Shown: positions 1 to 9,594 of the stretch, in pieces | Position numbering within the stretch: the stretch's first letter is position 1 | How the letters are laid out: each line of letters opens with the position of its first letter | From: Methanobacterium aggregans | GTDB taxonomy: Archaea; Methanobacteriota; Methanobacteria; Methanobacteriales; Methanobacteriaceae | DNA length: 64,000 nucleotides | Reading direction: 5' to 3' | Assembly: GCF_017874455.1 (NCBI RefSeq) | Contig: NZ_JAGGLN010000001.1 | Coordinates: forward strand, 434,001 to 498,000 | The notes under the pieces: model-generated | Database searches by the model: none | Seen by the model: the letters and a program-made list of their open reading frames with translations, nothing else | Told to the model about the DNA's origin: nothing | Made by a program: the position numbers and the translations under genes

Positions 1-73
1 CATCTTAAAGAAAAGGTTTTAAACTAAAAATCAACTCTAAAAAAAAAGGATAAGGATTTGTTTCAGGATAGTA

Positions 74-550
74 TTATCCTAGGAAACTTCTGTCCTTGTA
101 CAAACTCAAACTCCGGATTATCTTGGTTTTAGGATCCTCTGGTTCAGGAGTCTGTACCTTAGTTTCCACTGTCTTAGCATGCACAATTTTTGGTGGTGTG
201 TAGTGGGTTAAATAGTACTTGGTTCCACTTATTTTCTCTTTACCCTCTGCTGCACAGTAATCAGCATCACAGTGAGTACAGGTCCATTCACCTTCAGCTG
301 TTCCCTTTGGGTTAAATTTAAGGCTTCCGTGGCTGTGACACTGTGGACAGTAGTTTTTAAAGCTTGCAGTGTGGTAATAGTAACCACTCTGACCACATGA
401 GCATTTTGCTGTGGCTTTAACATAATCATCTGTTACCTGCACATTGTAGCCACCAGTGGCTGCTGCAGATGCAGGTAAAAAGGTTATTAAACATGCAACA
501 AATAGCAGTGCATGTTTAAACTTCGGGTGTGGTTCAATCTCCTCTAACAA
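74..550 (-). CDS. Secreted Cys-rich (zinc-ribbon-like) protein, unknown function
   Basis: 158 aa. An N-terminal hydrophobic stretch (about residues 13-31, ALLFVACLITFLPASAA) looks like a signal peptide, so the protein is probably exported. It carries three Cys pairs: CSC near residue 50, CPQC near 68 and CTHC near 91, plus C99, with a repeated G-x-W/Y-Y-Y and NPKGT-x-EGEW context. This suggests one or two zinc ribbons. I recall similar Cys-patterned segments in surface proteins of Methanobacterium but cannot assign a role. The start is uncertain: the reading uses TTG at 550 with only a weak GTTGAT-like ribosome site, and a GAGGAG lies inside the ORF a few codons later. It is isolated, with about 750 bp of non-coding DNA upstream. 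Confidence 0.6.
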   Translation of the reverse strand: MLEEIEPHPKFKHALLFVACLITFLPASAAATGGYNVQVTDDYVKATAKCSCGQSGYYYHTASFKNYCPQCHSHGSLKFNPKGTAEGEWTCTHCDADYCAAEGKEKISGTKYYLTHYTPPKIVHAKTVETKVQTPEPEDPKTKIIRSLSLYKDRSFLG

Positions 551-1306
551 AGTATCAACTCTCTATTTTTTTTATTTTTCTCAATTTCTTTCAAAAGTAC
601 CATCTAAAAATCCTTCAAACATCTGAAAGATCCTATGGTTAAAAAAATCATCTGGGAGTAATTTAAAACCCAAAACAATTCTTAAAATCGATTCAGATCA
701 ATCAAAACTAATTTAAAGGATTATTATACGGATTTATTAGTCTAATTTTTTTTAGAATGATTTCAAAATGTGCATCTTCAAATAAGAACCTTTATTCATA
801 TTTTAACATTCCCTGAGGATGCATTAAAATGTTCATTTTTATCTTGATTTAAATAAGTCAAAAAAAGCAACAAAACTTATTTTTTAAATTCCAGTAAATC
901 TTCAATTCAAATGTAATTAATTCAATGTCTCATTTGTCTTAACTTCATTTAATCTCAATTTATATTAGCTTCATGTACATGCACTTGCAGATATAAGTTA
1001 ATAAATGCTCAATTCAGTTTTTTACGTCATTTAAATATCAAACAAATCCAGTTATCTGCGGGTACATCTAAACCCCTAGTATACTTTTCCTGTTTTTTTA
1101 TTTTTTACAACTCACCTGTATGAACTATACGTAACATATCATCACATCTGTTCGTGTAAGTTAGAACTAAAGTAAGTCCATGATCCTATTTAAACTTTGC
1201 GGTTTTTCATGATTTGAAACTAGGATAAAATAAGACTTTAAGAATAAATAGAAGATTAAAAACCTTTAAAACTTTAAAAAAAAATTAAATATGATTTAAT
1301 GTATCA
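551..1306. other. Non-coding AT-rich spacer
   Basis: About 750 bp between two minus-strand genes. It is very AT-rich with many short A and T runs. I see no ORF with a ribosome-binding site, no tRNA and no clear hairpin. It should hold the promoter of the Cys-rich protein gene at its left end and the 3' end region of the M42 peptidase at its right end. Confidence 0.6.
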
Positions 1307-2335
1307 TTAAACCCTTTTTAAAACAGCTAATATGAGTTTAACTGCATTTTCAACATCCTCAACATTCACAACACTTACGGGTGTATGTATGTATCGTGTT
1401 GGTGGGGATATAACTCCAGTTGGTATTCCCTCCCTTGTAAGGTGTATGGCCGATGCATCGGTTGTACCTCCTTCGCTGACCTCCAGCTGGTAGGGTATAC
1501 CTTCTTCATCTGCAGCAGATATTAATAATTCTTTGACCTTGGGATGGGTCAGGATTCCCCTACCACTTGCATCTGCAAGTATGATTGCAGGACCTTTTCC
1601 AGCCTTTGCAGGAGCTTCATCTTCTTTTATTCCAGGATGGTCACCGGATATTGTGACGTCAAGGGCTATGGCCATGTCAGGGTTTATCTTAAATGCAGAT
1701 GTCTTTGCACCTTTAAGTCCAACTTCTTCCTGCACCGTTCCAACACCATAGAGTGTTGCATCAGTTTCTGCCTGTTTCATGACCTCAATGAGAACAGCAC
1801 AACCAACCCTGTTGTCCAGGGCTTTTCCTTTAACCAGAGTTTTACCCAGTTCTGCGAATTCCTGGTTTATTATGATTGGATCGCCGAGTTTAACCATGCC
1901 TTCAGCTTCTTCCTTATCAGAAGCTCCAATATCTATGAACATATCCTCGTATCCGATTACTTTCTTTCTTTCAGCTTCTTTCATTCTGTGAGGTGGTTTT
2001 GAACCTATGACTCCTGTGACTGTTCCATTGGATGTGTGTATGGTTACTTCCTGGTTCAGGAGCATCTGATCGTTTATTCCACCGATCTTGGAGAATTTTA
2101 TGAAACCTTCCTTGTCGATGTAGCGAACCAGTAACCCTATTTCGTCCATGTGGGCCGCCAACATCACTCTTTTACCGCCCTCTTTACCTTTTTTAAGGGC
2201 GATCATGTTTCCCATGTTGTCGACTTCCATTTCATCAACATGGCCTTCAAGTTCATCCATCATTAAATTTCGAATTTCATCTTCAAAACCGGAGATTCCC
2301 GGTGCTTCTGTAAGTTTTTTAAGCAGATCTCGCAC
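1307..2335 (-). CDS. M42 family metallopeptidase (glutamyl aminopeptidase / endoglucanase-like)
   Basis: 342 aa, the usual length for M42 (TET-type) aminopeptidases, which form large cytoplasmic dodecamers that trim peptides. Visible dinuclear-zinc ligands and catalytic residues in order: AHMDE (H62, D64), KALDNRVG (D174), the EE pair of VQEEVGLKG (E203, E204), DVTISGD and the C-terminal RYIHTP histidine. The start is GTG at 2335, preceded by AAGGT at a normal distance. It stands alone between spacers. The family is secure, but substrate preference (Glu, Lys or broad aminopeptidase) cannot be read from sequence. Confidence 0.92.
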   Translation of the reverse strand: MRDLLKKLTEAPGISGFEDEIRNLMMDELEGHVDEMEVDNMGNMIALKKGKEGGKRVMLAAHMDEIGLLVRYIDKEGFIKFSKIGGINDQMLLNQEVTIHTSNGTVTGVIGSKPPHRMKEAERKKVIGYEDMFIDIGASDKEEAEGMVKLGDPIIINQEFAELGKTLVKGKALDNRVGCAVLIEVMKQAETDATLYGVGTVQEEVGLKGAKTSAFKINPDMAIALDVTISGDHPGIKEDEAPAKAGKGPAIILADASGRGILTHPKVKELLISAADEEGIPYQLEVSEGGTTDASAIHLTREGIPTGVISPPTRYIHTPVSVVNVEDVENAVKLILAVLKRV

Positions 2336-2561
2336 TTTATTACCTTCTAAACTGTTTTTAAAGTCTATTTAATGGATCTCATTCAATGAAAAATATGTTT
2401 AATCTATTGAATCCTAGGAATTATATGTTTTTACATTAATTAACTTTATAGAAAAAATTGATACATCAGAACCTTCATTTTTTTTGTGGCCCCAATAAAA
2501 TAGTAGTGAAAAAAATTTGTTGAAATTTTAAAAAAATGATGTATTTTAAAAATTGATGTTC

Positions 2562-2777
2562 CTACAAGGATTTTATCAGGATTATAATTCCTATTAAAAC
2601 TATTACTATGGGTCCCAACTGTTCCTGAATGTACTGGTAGGGTATGATTCCCAGGTTAACTGCGTACCATAAAACACCTGCTATTATGAAACATAAACTG
2701 ATATAAACGCCCCATATGTTGATCTTCCCCTTCATCTTTTTATTTTCAGGCTTATTTATTTTGATATCATCGTTCAT
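2562..2777 (-). CDS. Small membrane protein, two predicted TM segments
   Basis: 71 aa when started at the ATG at 2777, which has GGTGA five bases upstream; a longer reading from a TTG at 2792 lacks a good site. A polar, Lys-rich N-terminus is followed by two hydrophobic stretches (about residues 22-44 and 50-70) separated by a short loop containing PYQYIQEQLGP. This resembles small two-helix membrane proteins of the DUF5668/LiaF-leader type, but no specific function can be assigned. It sits directly downstream, on the same strand, of the pilin-like gene 2883-3302, with a spacer of about 100 bp. Confidence 0.6.
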   Translation of the reverse strand: MNDDIKINKPENKKMKGKINIWGVYISLCFIIAGVLWYAVNLGIIPYQYIQEQLGPIVIVLIGIIILIKSL

Positions 2778-2882
2778 TTGATTCACCTTCAATTGACAAC
2801 TTAGTTTTTTTTTAAAAATTTCAACAATTATAAGTTATTCAATCCTTTTAACTTCTAAAAATACACGATTAAAACTTAAACC

Positions 2883-3302
2883 CTATGCAGTTTCAATTAA
2901 ATAGTTATGTCTTGCTTTTTGTAATGTCACGTTACCCTTTAATTTATTTGTATCTGTGTAGTTAGATTCTGCATCATATCCCTGGGATATAAGTGAGGTT
3001 ACCACTCCTTCAGCCACGTACTTTTGAGTATTGTAATCAATGGGCCTTGAAAAATGCAAGGTCATCACTATTGGGTCGCTTCCTGTAACATCTATACTTG
3101 TAACCCTCAGAGGTTGCATGCTCCTATCCAACAGTGCCATGGTTGAAGTGGCGTTATCAGCACCTAATTTCACAGAAGTTTCTATAATGTTTTTTTCATT
3201 GGCATCGGCTATGAAAGTAGCGAAGACAAGGACTATTGCCAGTACAATGGCCAGAAATAGTATCAATTCAACTGAAATTTGTGCCCTATCATCCATTCTC
3301 AT
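2883..3302 (-). CDS. Type IV pilin-like protein with class III signal peptide
   Basis: 139 aa. The N-terminus has a short charged leader (MRMDDRA) followed by QISVEL and a hydrophobic helix. This fits the archaeal class III signature Q-x-S-x-E-x-x-x-L that EppA-type prepilin peptidases cut before the Q. The remainder is a small extracellular domain with N-glycosylation-type NxT/S sites. It probably forms or caps a surface filament. It is divergent from the pilin-like locus starting at 3528. The likely processing enzyme is encoded at 14148-15305. Confidence 0.75.
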   Translation of the reverse strand: MRMDDRAQISVELILFLAIVLAIVLVFATFIADANEKNIIETSVKLGADNATSTMALLDRSMQPLRVTSIDVTGSDPIVMTLHFSRPIDYNTQKYVAEGVVTSLISQGYDAESNYTDTNKLKGNVTLQKARHNYLIETA

Positions 3303-3450
3303 GTTTCTCTTTTTTATTTATAATACAGTATATTTTTTACTATTTAATTCACTGAATTTTCATTTTTGTATCACCTTATTATCTTATGCTTGTTGATCAC
3401 AGACCATAAAAATCAGTAATAAAAAATAAATCAATGATATTAATTCAAAA

Positions 3451-3460
3451 GGTATATAAA
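3451..3460 (+). promoter_or_regulatory. TATA box of the pilin-like locus
   Basis: GGTATATAAA preceded by an A-rich BRE-like stretch. Transcription would begin around 3483, giving a leader of about 45 nt before the TTG start at 3528. This is the best promoter candidate for the plus-strand run of genes from 3528 to about 9364. Confidence 0.55.
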
Positions 3461-3527
3461 CCTTGTGCCGCCATATAATTTATTAATTGGATAGATTTAA
3501 TGATTTTAAAAAGTGGAGAGGACTGAT

Positions 3528-4427
3528 TTGAGTATTAAAAGGGATTCAAGGGGCTATGCGTTTTCTCTAGATTTATTACTTGCACTCATACCCATCACAA
3601 TAGTTTTGGGCATGGTTGCAGGTGATGTGGACAACATGATGTACCAGGTTCAGGACACTGTTTTCAGGGGATCAATGGATCGTGTGGCATTTGATACCAT
3701 GAACACACTTCTTGAAACATCCGGAACACCTACGAATTGGGAGGAAACTGGTAATCCTTCAGTTGCAGGTCTTGCAATATACGATCCATCTGACGGACCA
3801 TTAGAGGGGACTATAGATACAAATAAACTGCCTTCACTTACCCAAGGTGATGTTCAAAATTTAATTGGAGATGATTATGACTTTTTCATGAAGGTCACCT
3901 ACCTAAAGGATGGTACACTTGTTAAATCATTGGGAACCTATAACTCAGGTGCAGAGGATATAGTCCGAGTTGAGAGGGTTGCAATTTATTCCAACCTTAA
4001 AATAGTATCCCAAGCGAAGGATCTTATAAGGTATACAGGAACTCCAAGGGTATACTCAAACCCCCCAGATCCTTTCCAAACCAGCAAATATTATCTGCAA
4101 ACATATGATTATTATGTTCTCCTTGTTAACAGAGGGTACAGCTCCGTAGAAGTCAATATAAACAATGAGAGAGTATTTGATCCAAATGATATTCGTGGAT
4201 CCCAGGATGAGTATGCCACTTTGGTTAAGTTAATTGATCCAAAAGCTTTGTACAACGAAACAGAGCTACAGAACAATACCGTGGATGTTAGGGGAACAAG
4301 TACTCCAGGATCTTCCCTTGATGTTTACATAGTGCAGGTTGTTAAGGGCACTCCTAAAGAGGATGTTAATTTAGACAGTGTTGTGCCTCAGAAGGTTAAA
4401 TTTGAGCTTTATATTTGGCCCAGATGA
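3528..4427 (+). CDS. Pilin-like surface protein, variant class III leader (locus gene 1)
   Basis: About 299 aa from a TTG at 3528, chosen because GGAGAGG ends six bases before it; the alternative GTG at 3513 lies on top of that ribosome site. The N-terminus reads DSRGYAFSLDLLLALIPITIVLG: a charged residue plus Gly, then aromatic-x-F-S-x-D and a hydrophobic helix. That resembles a pilin leader but lacks the usual Q-x-S-x-E. The rest is a long predicted extracellular domain with N-x-T/S sites. It begins a run of similarly anchored proteins separated by 30, 11, 8 and 9 bp, so it is almost certainly an operon. Exact function unknown. Confidence 0.65.
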   Translation: MSIKRDSRGYAFSLDLLLALIPITIVLGMVAGDVDNMMYQVQDTVFRGSMDRVAFDTMNTLLETSGTPTNWEETGNPSVAGLAIYDPSDGPLEGTIDTNKLPSLTQGDVQNLIGDDYDFFMKVTYLKDGTLVKSLGTYNSGAEDIVRVERVAIYSNLKIVSQAKDLIRYTGTPRVYSNPPDPFQTSKYYLQTYDYYVLLVNRGYSSVEVNINNERVFDPNDIRGSQDEYATLVKLIDPKALYNETELQNNTVDVRGTSTPGSSLDVYIVQVVKGTPKEDVNLDSVVPQKVKFELYIWPR

Positions 4428-4457
4428 TTGTATAAGTAGTTAAAATGGTGATAAATA

Positions 4458-6539
4458 ATGGATGATAAGGGTTTTATTTTCACAACGGACGCCGTGCTTG
4501 GTTTAGTGGTAGTAATAGTGTTTACTGCTTCTTTGATTACTTACTTCGCTCTGCCAGTGTACAATGGAGAGGATCATCAACATTTACAAGCCCTTGCTGA
4601 TAGTGCCCTCAGTGTTATGGAACAGGATGGAAGTCTTCGACTTGCAGCAATCAAAAAGGCCAGGGGAGATACATCAGGAGCTCAATTAATTCTAAATTCA
4701 GAACTGGAAATATTGATACCTGATAGTACAGCTTACAATATTACTGTGGGTGAGGGTACAAATACTGTTTCTGCTTCAGATGACAGGGGTCTTCTCTACG
4801 CCACTGATACAGTAACCAAAGTTAAGGTTATATCCGGTCCAGAGGAAGGATGGATGGGAAGAGCTTGGTACAAAGTCGAAGAGGTTGAGTTTGTGAATCA
4901 GCAGCAGAACGTTACAACAACTGTCTGGAACTTCCACAACTGGCTTTCAAATTTCAGCCCATGGAATAATTATTATGGTCTTGATGATGCAGATTACTGG
5001 GGAATGAGTAACTGGCAACCTTATTCCATAAAATTCTCAATACCTGACAATGCTACAATAATTGGAGGAACCTTCCTCTTAGGTGCCAACAGCCATCGTA
5101 GTGATAGGTGGTATAGAGGACCAGCATATGGAGCTAACGTTCGTGTTAATAATATAGATCATCTTATATCCAGTTCAAATTTCACCTTCCTGAATTTAAG
5201 GCCAAATTCATACGAAACCATGTACAACTACCAGGGCAATTTAACTGCTGCTGAACTTAAAAATGGTGCCAATAATTTCTACGTTAACTTCAGAAGTCCT
5301 GTTGATAGGTACAGCGACATGCCATGGTTCTCGATGTTAGCAACTTACACAACAAATATAGCCCTTCCTCAGGGTATAACAACGAGTATTGACAATTTCA
5401 CAGATTGTGCTGGAGTGGCAGTACCAAGTGCCCAGGATTTAGATGGAAATGGGGCATGGAATGAGTATGGATTTTCATACAACTTACAAACAGGACAAAA
5501 AATATTCTTCAACCAGTTAAGAAGTGTTAACTGGAATACCTACTTAAACAGGAACAGTATTTATTCTGATGGTACACCTTTCGTTTTAACAGGCATCCCA
5601 CATGGCGCTTCAAGTGGATGTGCAGTCAGTAAAGTCGTTGATATAAACATACCTGAGGGTTCAAGAATCTTCGATAGTTACGTTGTTATAAATTCCTACG
5701 GTGGTGTTGACAACACCCTTGTTGAAGTTTGGGATGGTTCCCAGTGGCAAACTGCCTTCAGTTCATTTGACAACACCCAAGTTAATGATGGTTACGGTAA
5801 CAACCCTGGTATTATATACGTTAGGGACTATCTGAAAAATGGAAACAACAAGGTTAGGGTAACAGTATGGGACCAGGCCCCTGGAAGTGATTACGATTTC
5901 GTTGGACTCACCAACTGTTACGCAGTTACAACCTACAGTAAGTTACCAATTAAATGGGAAAACTTCGCTTTTACAAGTTACCAGAGCGGCAACAATCAAT
6001 TATCCCGAACCAAGCAATTTACAATAGGAAGTGATGCTAAGCAGGCACTTCTTTTCGTGGGTGTTGGAACGAGTACTAGGCACATCAAAGTTGATTACAA
6101 CAATGGAACTGTTCTATATAATAGTGATACTGTTCCATTCGTTTTGGATCTAGCGGCACTTGATACTACTGTTGCAGGTGGTCATGTTATCACTTCAGGT
6201 ACAGCAGGAAACTACACACTTAAACCAGGAAATTACACATTAAGGGTTACTGTAACGGGACCAGCTAATGCATGGGAATCTGGTGATAACAATGCAAATG
6301 CTGCATTATTCTCTGGAACCAGGGTTGCAGTGATCTATCCTAAGTTCCTCCAGAATATATGGGAAACTTCGTATGCATCAACAGCAGCACAGGCAGAGTA
6401 CAATGCAGGTAAAAGCTTAAATAAAACTTTAAGTGATGCAGGAATAAGTGTGGATCCTAGTTTAATTAGAACAGAAGCTATGTACACTGGTGACCTTCCA
6501 AATGCCATACCTGTAAGATTGAATTTATGGAAACAGTAA
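4458..6539 (+). CDS. Large pilin-like surface protein (locus gene 2)
   Basis: 693 aa. It starts MDDKGFIFTTDAVLGLVVVIVF, the same D-x-K-G-aromatic-x-F-T-x-D leader as its neighbour, followed by one N-terminal hydrophobic helix and about 650 residues of Asn-, Tyr- and Gly-rich beta-type sequence with many NxT/S sites. There is no C-terminal membrane anchor, so it is probably held by the N-terminal helix in a pilin-like way. The middle contains repeated motifs about a beta-sandwich in length (for example around the NNTLVEVWDGSQW stretch), consistent with adhesion domains. Such a large pilin-like subunit would suit a minor or tip protein; that is inference. Confidence 0.65.
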   Translation: MDDKGFIFTTDAVLGLVVVIVFTASLITYFALPVYNGEDHQHLQALADSALSVMEQDGSLRLAAIKKARGDTSGAQLILNSELEILIPDSTAYNITVGEGTNTVSASDDRGLLYATDTVTKVKVISGPEEGWMGRAWYKVEEVEFVNQQQNVTTTVWNFHNWLSNFSPWNNYYGLDDADYWGMSNWQPYSIKFSIPDNATIIGGTFLLGANSHRSDRWYRGPAYGANVRVNNIDHLISSSNFTFLNLRPNSYETMYNYQGNLTAAELKNGANNFYVNFRSPVDRYSDMPWFSMLATYTTNIALPQGITTSIDNFTDCAGVAVPSAQDLDGNGAWNEYGFSYNLQTGQKIFFNQLRSVNWNTYLNRNSIYSDGTPFVLTGIPHGASSGCAVSKVVDINIPEGSRIFDSYVVINSYGGVDNTLVEVWDGSQWQTAFSSFDNTQVNDGYGNNPGIIYVRDYLKNGNNKVRVTVWDQAPGSDYDFVGLTNCYAVTTYSKLPIKWENFAFTSYQSGNNQLSRTKQFTIGSDAKQALLFVGVGTSTRHIKVDYNNGTVLYNSDTVPFVLDLAALDTTVAGGHVITSGTAGNYTLKPGNYTLRVTVTGPANAWESGDNNANAALFSGTRVAVIYPKFLQNIWETSYASTAAQAEYNAGKSLNKTLSDAGISVDPSLIRTEAMYTGDLPNAIPVRLNLWKQ

Positions 6540-6550
6540 GGTGATATAAG

Positions 6551-7618
6551 ATGGATGAAAAAGGATATGCATTCACACCATTGGCATTCTTGCTCTTTAT
6601 ACCTGTAATAGTAATAGCATTATCCTATGGCAGTATAGTAAATGAATTAAATGATCTATCTGCACTTGCAATAGGTGGAGATGTCACATACAACACTGCT
6701 ACGAATATATATTCTGCAATGGAGAAAGGTGCTGCAGATGCAGGTAGAAATGGAGCTTACAATGCAACGAGAAATGTTATTGATAACAACGCCTTTATGA
6801 CAGACAGTAAATCCTACATAACCAACAATGTAATGAACAACATGAACGATTATGTCATCACTGCATGTCAGCGTTTAGAGCTGGAAACTGGCCGACAGAT
6901 CTACATAAACAACATTTCAATTACAAACAGCACGTATCAGGTATTTAAATCTGGGGATGTTAGCATCACACAGGAAGATCCCTTTGGATTCTACGTTAAC
7001 ATCAAGGGAGGCATACCTATAAGGGTGGAACAGAAAGATCAGGTGTTTGAAGGTTACACTCCAGAGATGAAAGCATATGTTTCTATTGAAGGAATAGAAG
7101 ACCCTTACATTTGGATAAATTCCAAAGAAAGGATAAGTACGGTTATATACAAATATCCTCATTTCATAAAGGATCCCCTGGGTAACGATTACCAGTTCCA
7201 CTATTCAACAGATTCAGATGGGAAACGTTTACACTACCTTTGGGAGTGTATGAATGGTACGGGTAACCCCAGTGAGATCTATCCTCGTCCTTACTACTTC
7301 ATTGACCCCAATGGATTATCTTTCTTTGATAGGTTAGAGAATAAAACTTCTGCCTCATCAACCAGTGCATCCAACAGTAGAATGAGCACATTTGTACTTG
7401 GTGATCCCCTCTATGAGGATCATGGAAGTAACGCAGCAATATCTCGCCTTGATCATGAGTACTTCGCAGGTGTGGGTGGAACACAAATATATTTAGGCAC
7501 TGGCAGCAACCAGATAGAAATGAGAGAGCCAGATATTAATGGAACACCAAATGGGGACATATTTTATCTTTCAAGTGCATATAAAACCTTCTTTGATTTA
7601 ACAGCTGCTCATTATTAG
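6551..7618 (+). CDS. Pilin-like surface protein (locus gene 3)
   Basis: 355 aa. The N-terminus MDEKGYAFTPLAFLLFIPVIVIAL repeats the locus-specific leader motif. The hydrophobic helix (about residues 8-28) is followed by a 330-residue exported domain. It starts 11 bp after the previous stop with GGTGAT just upstream. I do not recognise the exported domain. Its position in a tight run of similar proteins points to a multi-subunit surface structure. Confidence 0.65.
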   Translation: MDEKGYAFTPLAFLLFIPVIVIALSYGSIVNELNDLSALAIGGDVTYNTATNIYSAMEKGAADAGRNGAYNATRNVIDNNAFMTDSKSYITNNVMNNMNDYVITACQRLELETGRQIYINNISITNSTYQVFKSGDVSITQEDPFGFYVNIKGGIPIRVEQKDQVFEGYTPEMKAYVSIEGIEDPYIWINSKERISTVIYKYPHFIKDPLGNDYQFHYSTDSDGKRLHYLWECMNGTGNPSEIYPRPYYFIDPNGLSFFDRLENKTSASSTSASNSRMSTFVLGDPLYEDHGSNAAISRLDHEYFAGVGGTQIYLGTGSNQIEMREPDINGTPNGDIFYLSSAYKTFFDLTAAHY

Positions 7619-7626
7619 GTGATCAT

Positions 7627-8058
7627 GTGAAAAAATTGTACCTCGATAACAAAGGATTTGCAACTGCAGAGTTTCTCTTTGTAACCTTGATAATACTGGT
7701 GATAATGGGTGGAATGTTATCACTCATATCTGGTGAAATGGACAAAACTCAGACTGGAAACCTTGGACAGGCCCGTATGGAAGGTGAAGTAATAGCAGAA
7801 GCCATAAACACTGCTTATATAAATAGTAATGGTTACACCATCAATTTAGATCTTCCCAAATATGATAAGGATAATTCTGTCCAGTTTACAGCCGTTGTAA
7901 CAAGTACAGGAACCAACAGCATTCTTACCATCAATTATGGAACTCAAAGTGTTGATATCAAACTGATACCCAAAAATGTTGAAAACTACACAATGGACAG
8001 TGAACAAAAATACAAGGTAAAAAACAACAATGGAACCATAAACTTTGACACTTACTGA
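7627..8058 (+). CDS. Small pilin-like protein (locus gene 4)
   Basis: 143 aa from a GTG at 7627, with GGTGAT upstream overlapping the end of the previous gene region. The leader is LDNKGFATAEFLFVTLIILVIMGG: it keeps the K-G-F of its neighbours but has A-T-A-E, closer to the classic class III S-x-E core. Size and build are those of an ordinary archaeal major or minor pilin. It is probably processed by the same prepilin peptidase as the other proteins of the locus. Confidence 0.65.
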   Translation: MKKLYLDNKGFATAEFLFVTLIILVIMGGMLSLISGEMDKTQTGNLGQARMEGEVIAEAINTAYINSNGYTINLDLPKYDKDNSVQFTAVVTSTGTNSILTINYGTQSVDIKLIPKNVENYTMDSEQKYKVKNNNGTINFDTY

Positions 8059-8067
8059 GGAGATATC

Positions 8068-8487
8068 ATGGACCTTGATTTAACACCAGAAAAAAAAGCA
8101 TTGATCGCCCTTGGAGTTGTGGTTCTGATCATCACAATCTACGCTTACAACCCCTTCTTCCAGACTTCCAACAACACAACAGTTAACAACACAACACCTT
8201 CCAATCCATCAGTTGTCCCGGTGCCATTCACACAACAGGGATCTGATAATACAACAGCGTCCAACAACACAACTGGAAATTCCACAAGTCAAATAACAGC
8301 AGAACAGGCCCAGAACATAGCTGCTCAGGCAAATTCAGGTTACACTGCAGGTCAGGCAACTCAAAGTTCAATAACAGTTAATGGACAGCAAACATCAGTA
8401 TGGGTTGTTCCATTGTTGAAAAATGGTTCAATTAAAAAAACAGTTTACGTAGATTCTAATACAGGAAGTATAATACAGCAAACCTAA
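8068..8487 (+). CDS. Membrane-anchored protein with PepSY-like C-terminal domain
   Basis: 139 aa. One N-terminal helix (about residues 11-29) is followed by a Thr/Asn-rich linker with many N-x-T sites. A C-terminal segment of about 70 aa (ITAEQAQNIAAQANSG to VYVDSNTGSIIQQ) has the look of a PepSY domain, with the AEQA helix and the V-x-V-D-x-x-T-G end. PepSY domains are thought to modulate proteases or partner proteins outside the cell. It starts 9 bp after locus gene 4 with GGAGAT upstream, so it belongs to the same operon. Confidence 0.6.
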   Translation: MDLDLTPEKKALIALGVVVLIITIYAYNPFFQTSNNTTVNNTTPSNPSVVPVPFTQQGSDNTTASNNTTGNSTSQITAEQAQNIAAQANSGYTAGQATQSSITVNGQQTSVWVVPLLKNGSIKKTVYVDSNTGSIIQQT

Positions 8488-8560
8488 ATACAGTAACTAA
8501 GAGACAATGATTAACATAAAAAAATAATTGATAACTTCTATTAACGATCACGGTGAAACC

Positions 8561-9364
8561 ATGGGAACACTTGCAGTTATACTGATGATAGTGCTATTTT
8601 TAGTATTGATGGTCTTCATATTCTCAATAGCACTGTTAACACCTTTAATTGGTAAAAAAAATCTATTATTTGTCATATTTCTTGGATTCACAGTTGGAGT
8701 TGTGGGGGGTGCATTCTTCATATCTCCAATAATGGATGACATCCCAGATATGGGAAGATCCATCTACCAATTCACAAGCAACAGTTCAGAGGTTATAGAA
8801 GTTGATGTTGCAACAAATACCAACGTAACTCAATTCATTGAAACTACAAAAGGTATTGAGGGTGTTAAAAGTGTTAAAAGTAATGAAATAACCATTAAAA
8901 CAGACCCCTTTTCAGACACCTGGAAGAATATAATAATGGCAAGGGCAGCTTCAGTTAACAGCAACATAACTTCAATTAGTATACCTTCAAACAACACCAT
9001 AATAGTTAAGGTTAATGAAAACAGCAACCCTCAGAACGTTATAAATAATCTTGAAGAGTGGTTGATGTTTGCAGGGGGAATAAACATAAAATACAGCACA
9101 GTTCATGTTTCTGTGAATGTTGATTCATCCCAGGTTGATACTGTTGTGGCAAAACTCCCACAAGATCAGATTGTAATAACTGGGATTAAAGGGCCTGTGG
9201 AAGATAAGATCCAGTACTTAAATGCGGTACTGCCAAAAAAATCAAATGTAGTTCTGGTATGTGGAATTTTAGGCATGCTGGTTGGACTTACAGGTGTTTT
9301 CCTAGACACCATACTGGAAGTTTTAAGAAGGACCAGGGATAAATTTAGAAAAAAGGAAGAATGA
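8561..9364 (+). CDS. Membrane protein of the pilin-like locus, unknown function
   Basis: 267 aa from the ATG at 8561, which has GGTGA four bases upstream; an in-frame TTG at 8528 lacks a site. Two N-terminal TM helices (about residues 5-25 and 32-52) precede an exported domain of about 150 aa rich in N-x-T/S. This contains two or three alpha/beta units with repeated T-x-I-K / V-x-V-N strands that look like small ferredoxin-fold repeats. A third TM helix lies near residue 235 and the tail is Lys/Arg-rich and cytoplasmic. Position suggests a platform or partner for the pilin-like proteins; not proven. Confidence 0.6.
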   Translation: MGTLAVILMIVLFLVLMVFIFSIALLTPLIGKKNLLFVIFLGFTVGVVGGAFFISPIMDDIPDMGRSIYQFTSNSSEVIEVDVATNTNVTQFIETTKGIEGVKSVKSNEITIKTDPFSDTWKNIIMARAASVNSNITSISIPSNNTIIVKVNENSNPQNVINNLEEWLMFAGGINIKYSTVHVSVNVDSSQVDTVVAKLPQDQIVITGIKGPVEDKIQYLNAVLPKKSNVVLVCGILGMLVGLTGVFLDTILEVLRRTRDKFRKKEE

Positions 9365-9594
9365 ATCACTCCTTTAAAATAATTCTTTTAGTTATTCTTC
9401 TCTTTTTCTAAGAGTTATCCATTTCAGAAGATTCATTTGTTCAACATGATGGAAAACCAGGAGTTCACTGAATTATTTTCTAATACAGGAAGCAGTTATA
9501 TTATAATAATAAGTTATACCACTAATTAAAATCACTATAATTAATTAAAATAAGAATTTAACTTGATTCAACGATTAAAACAGGTGAAACTAAT

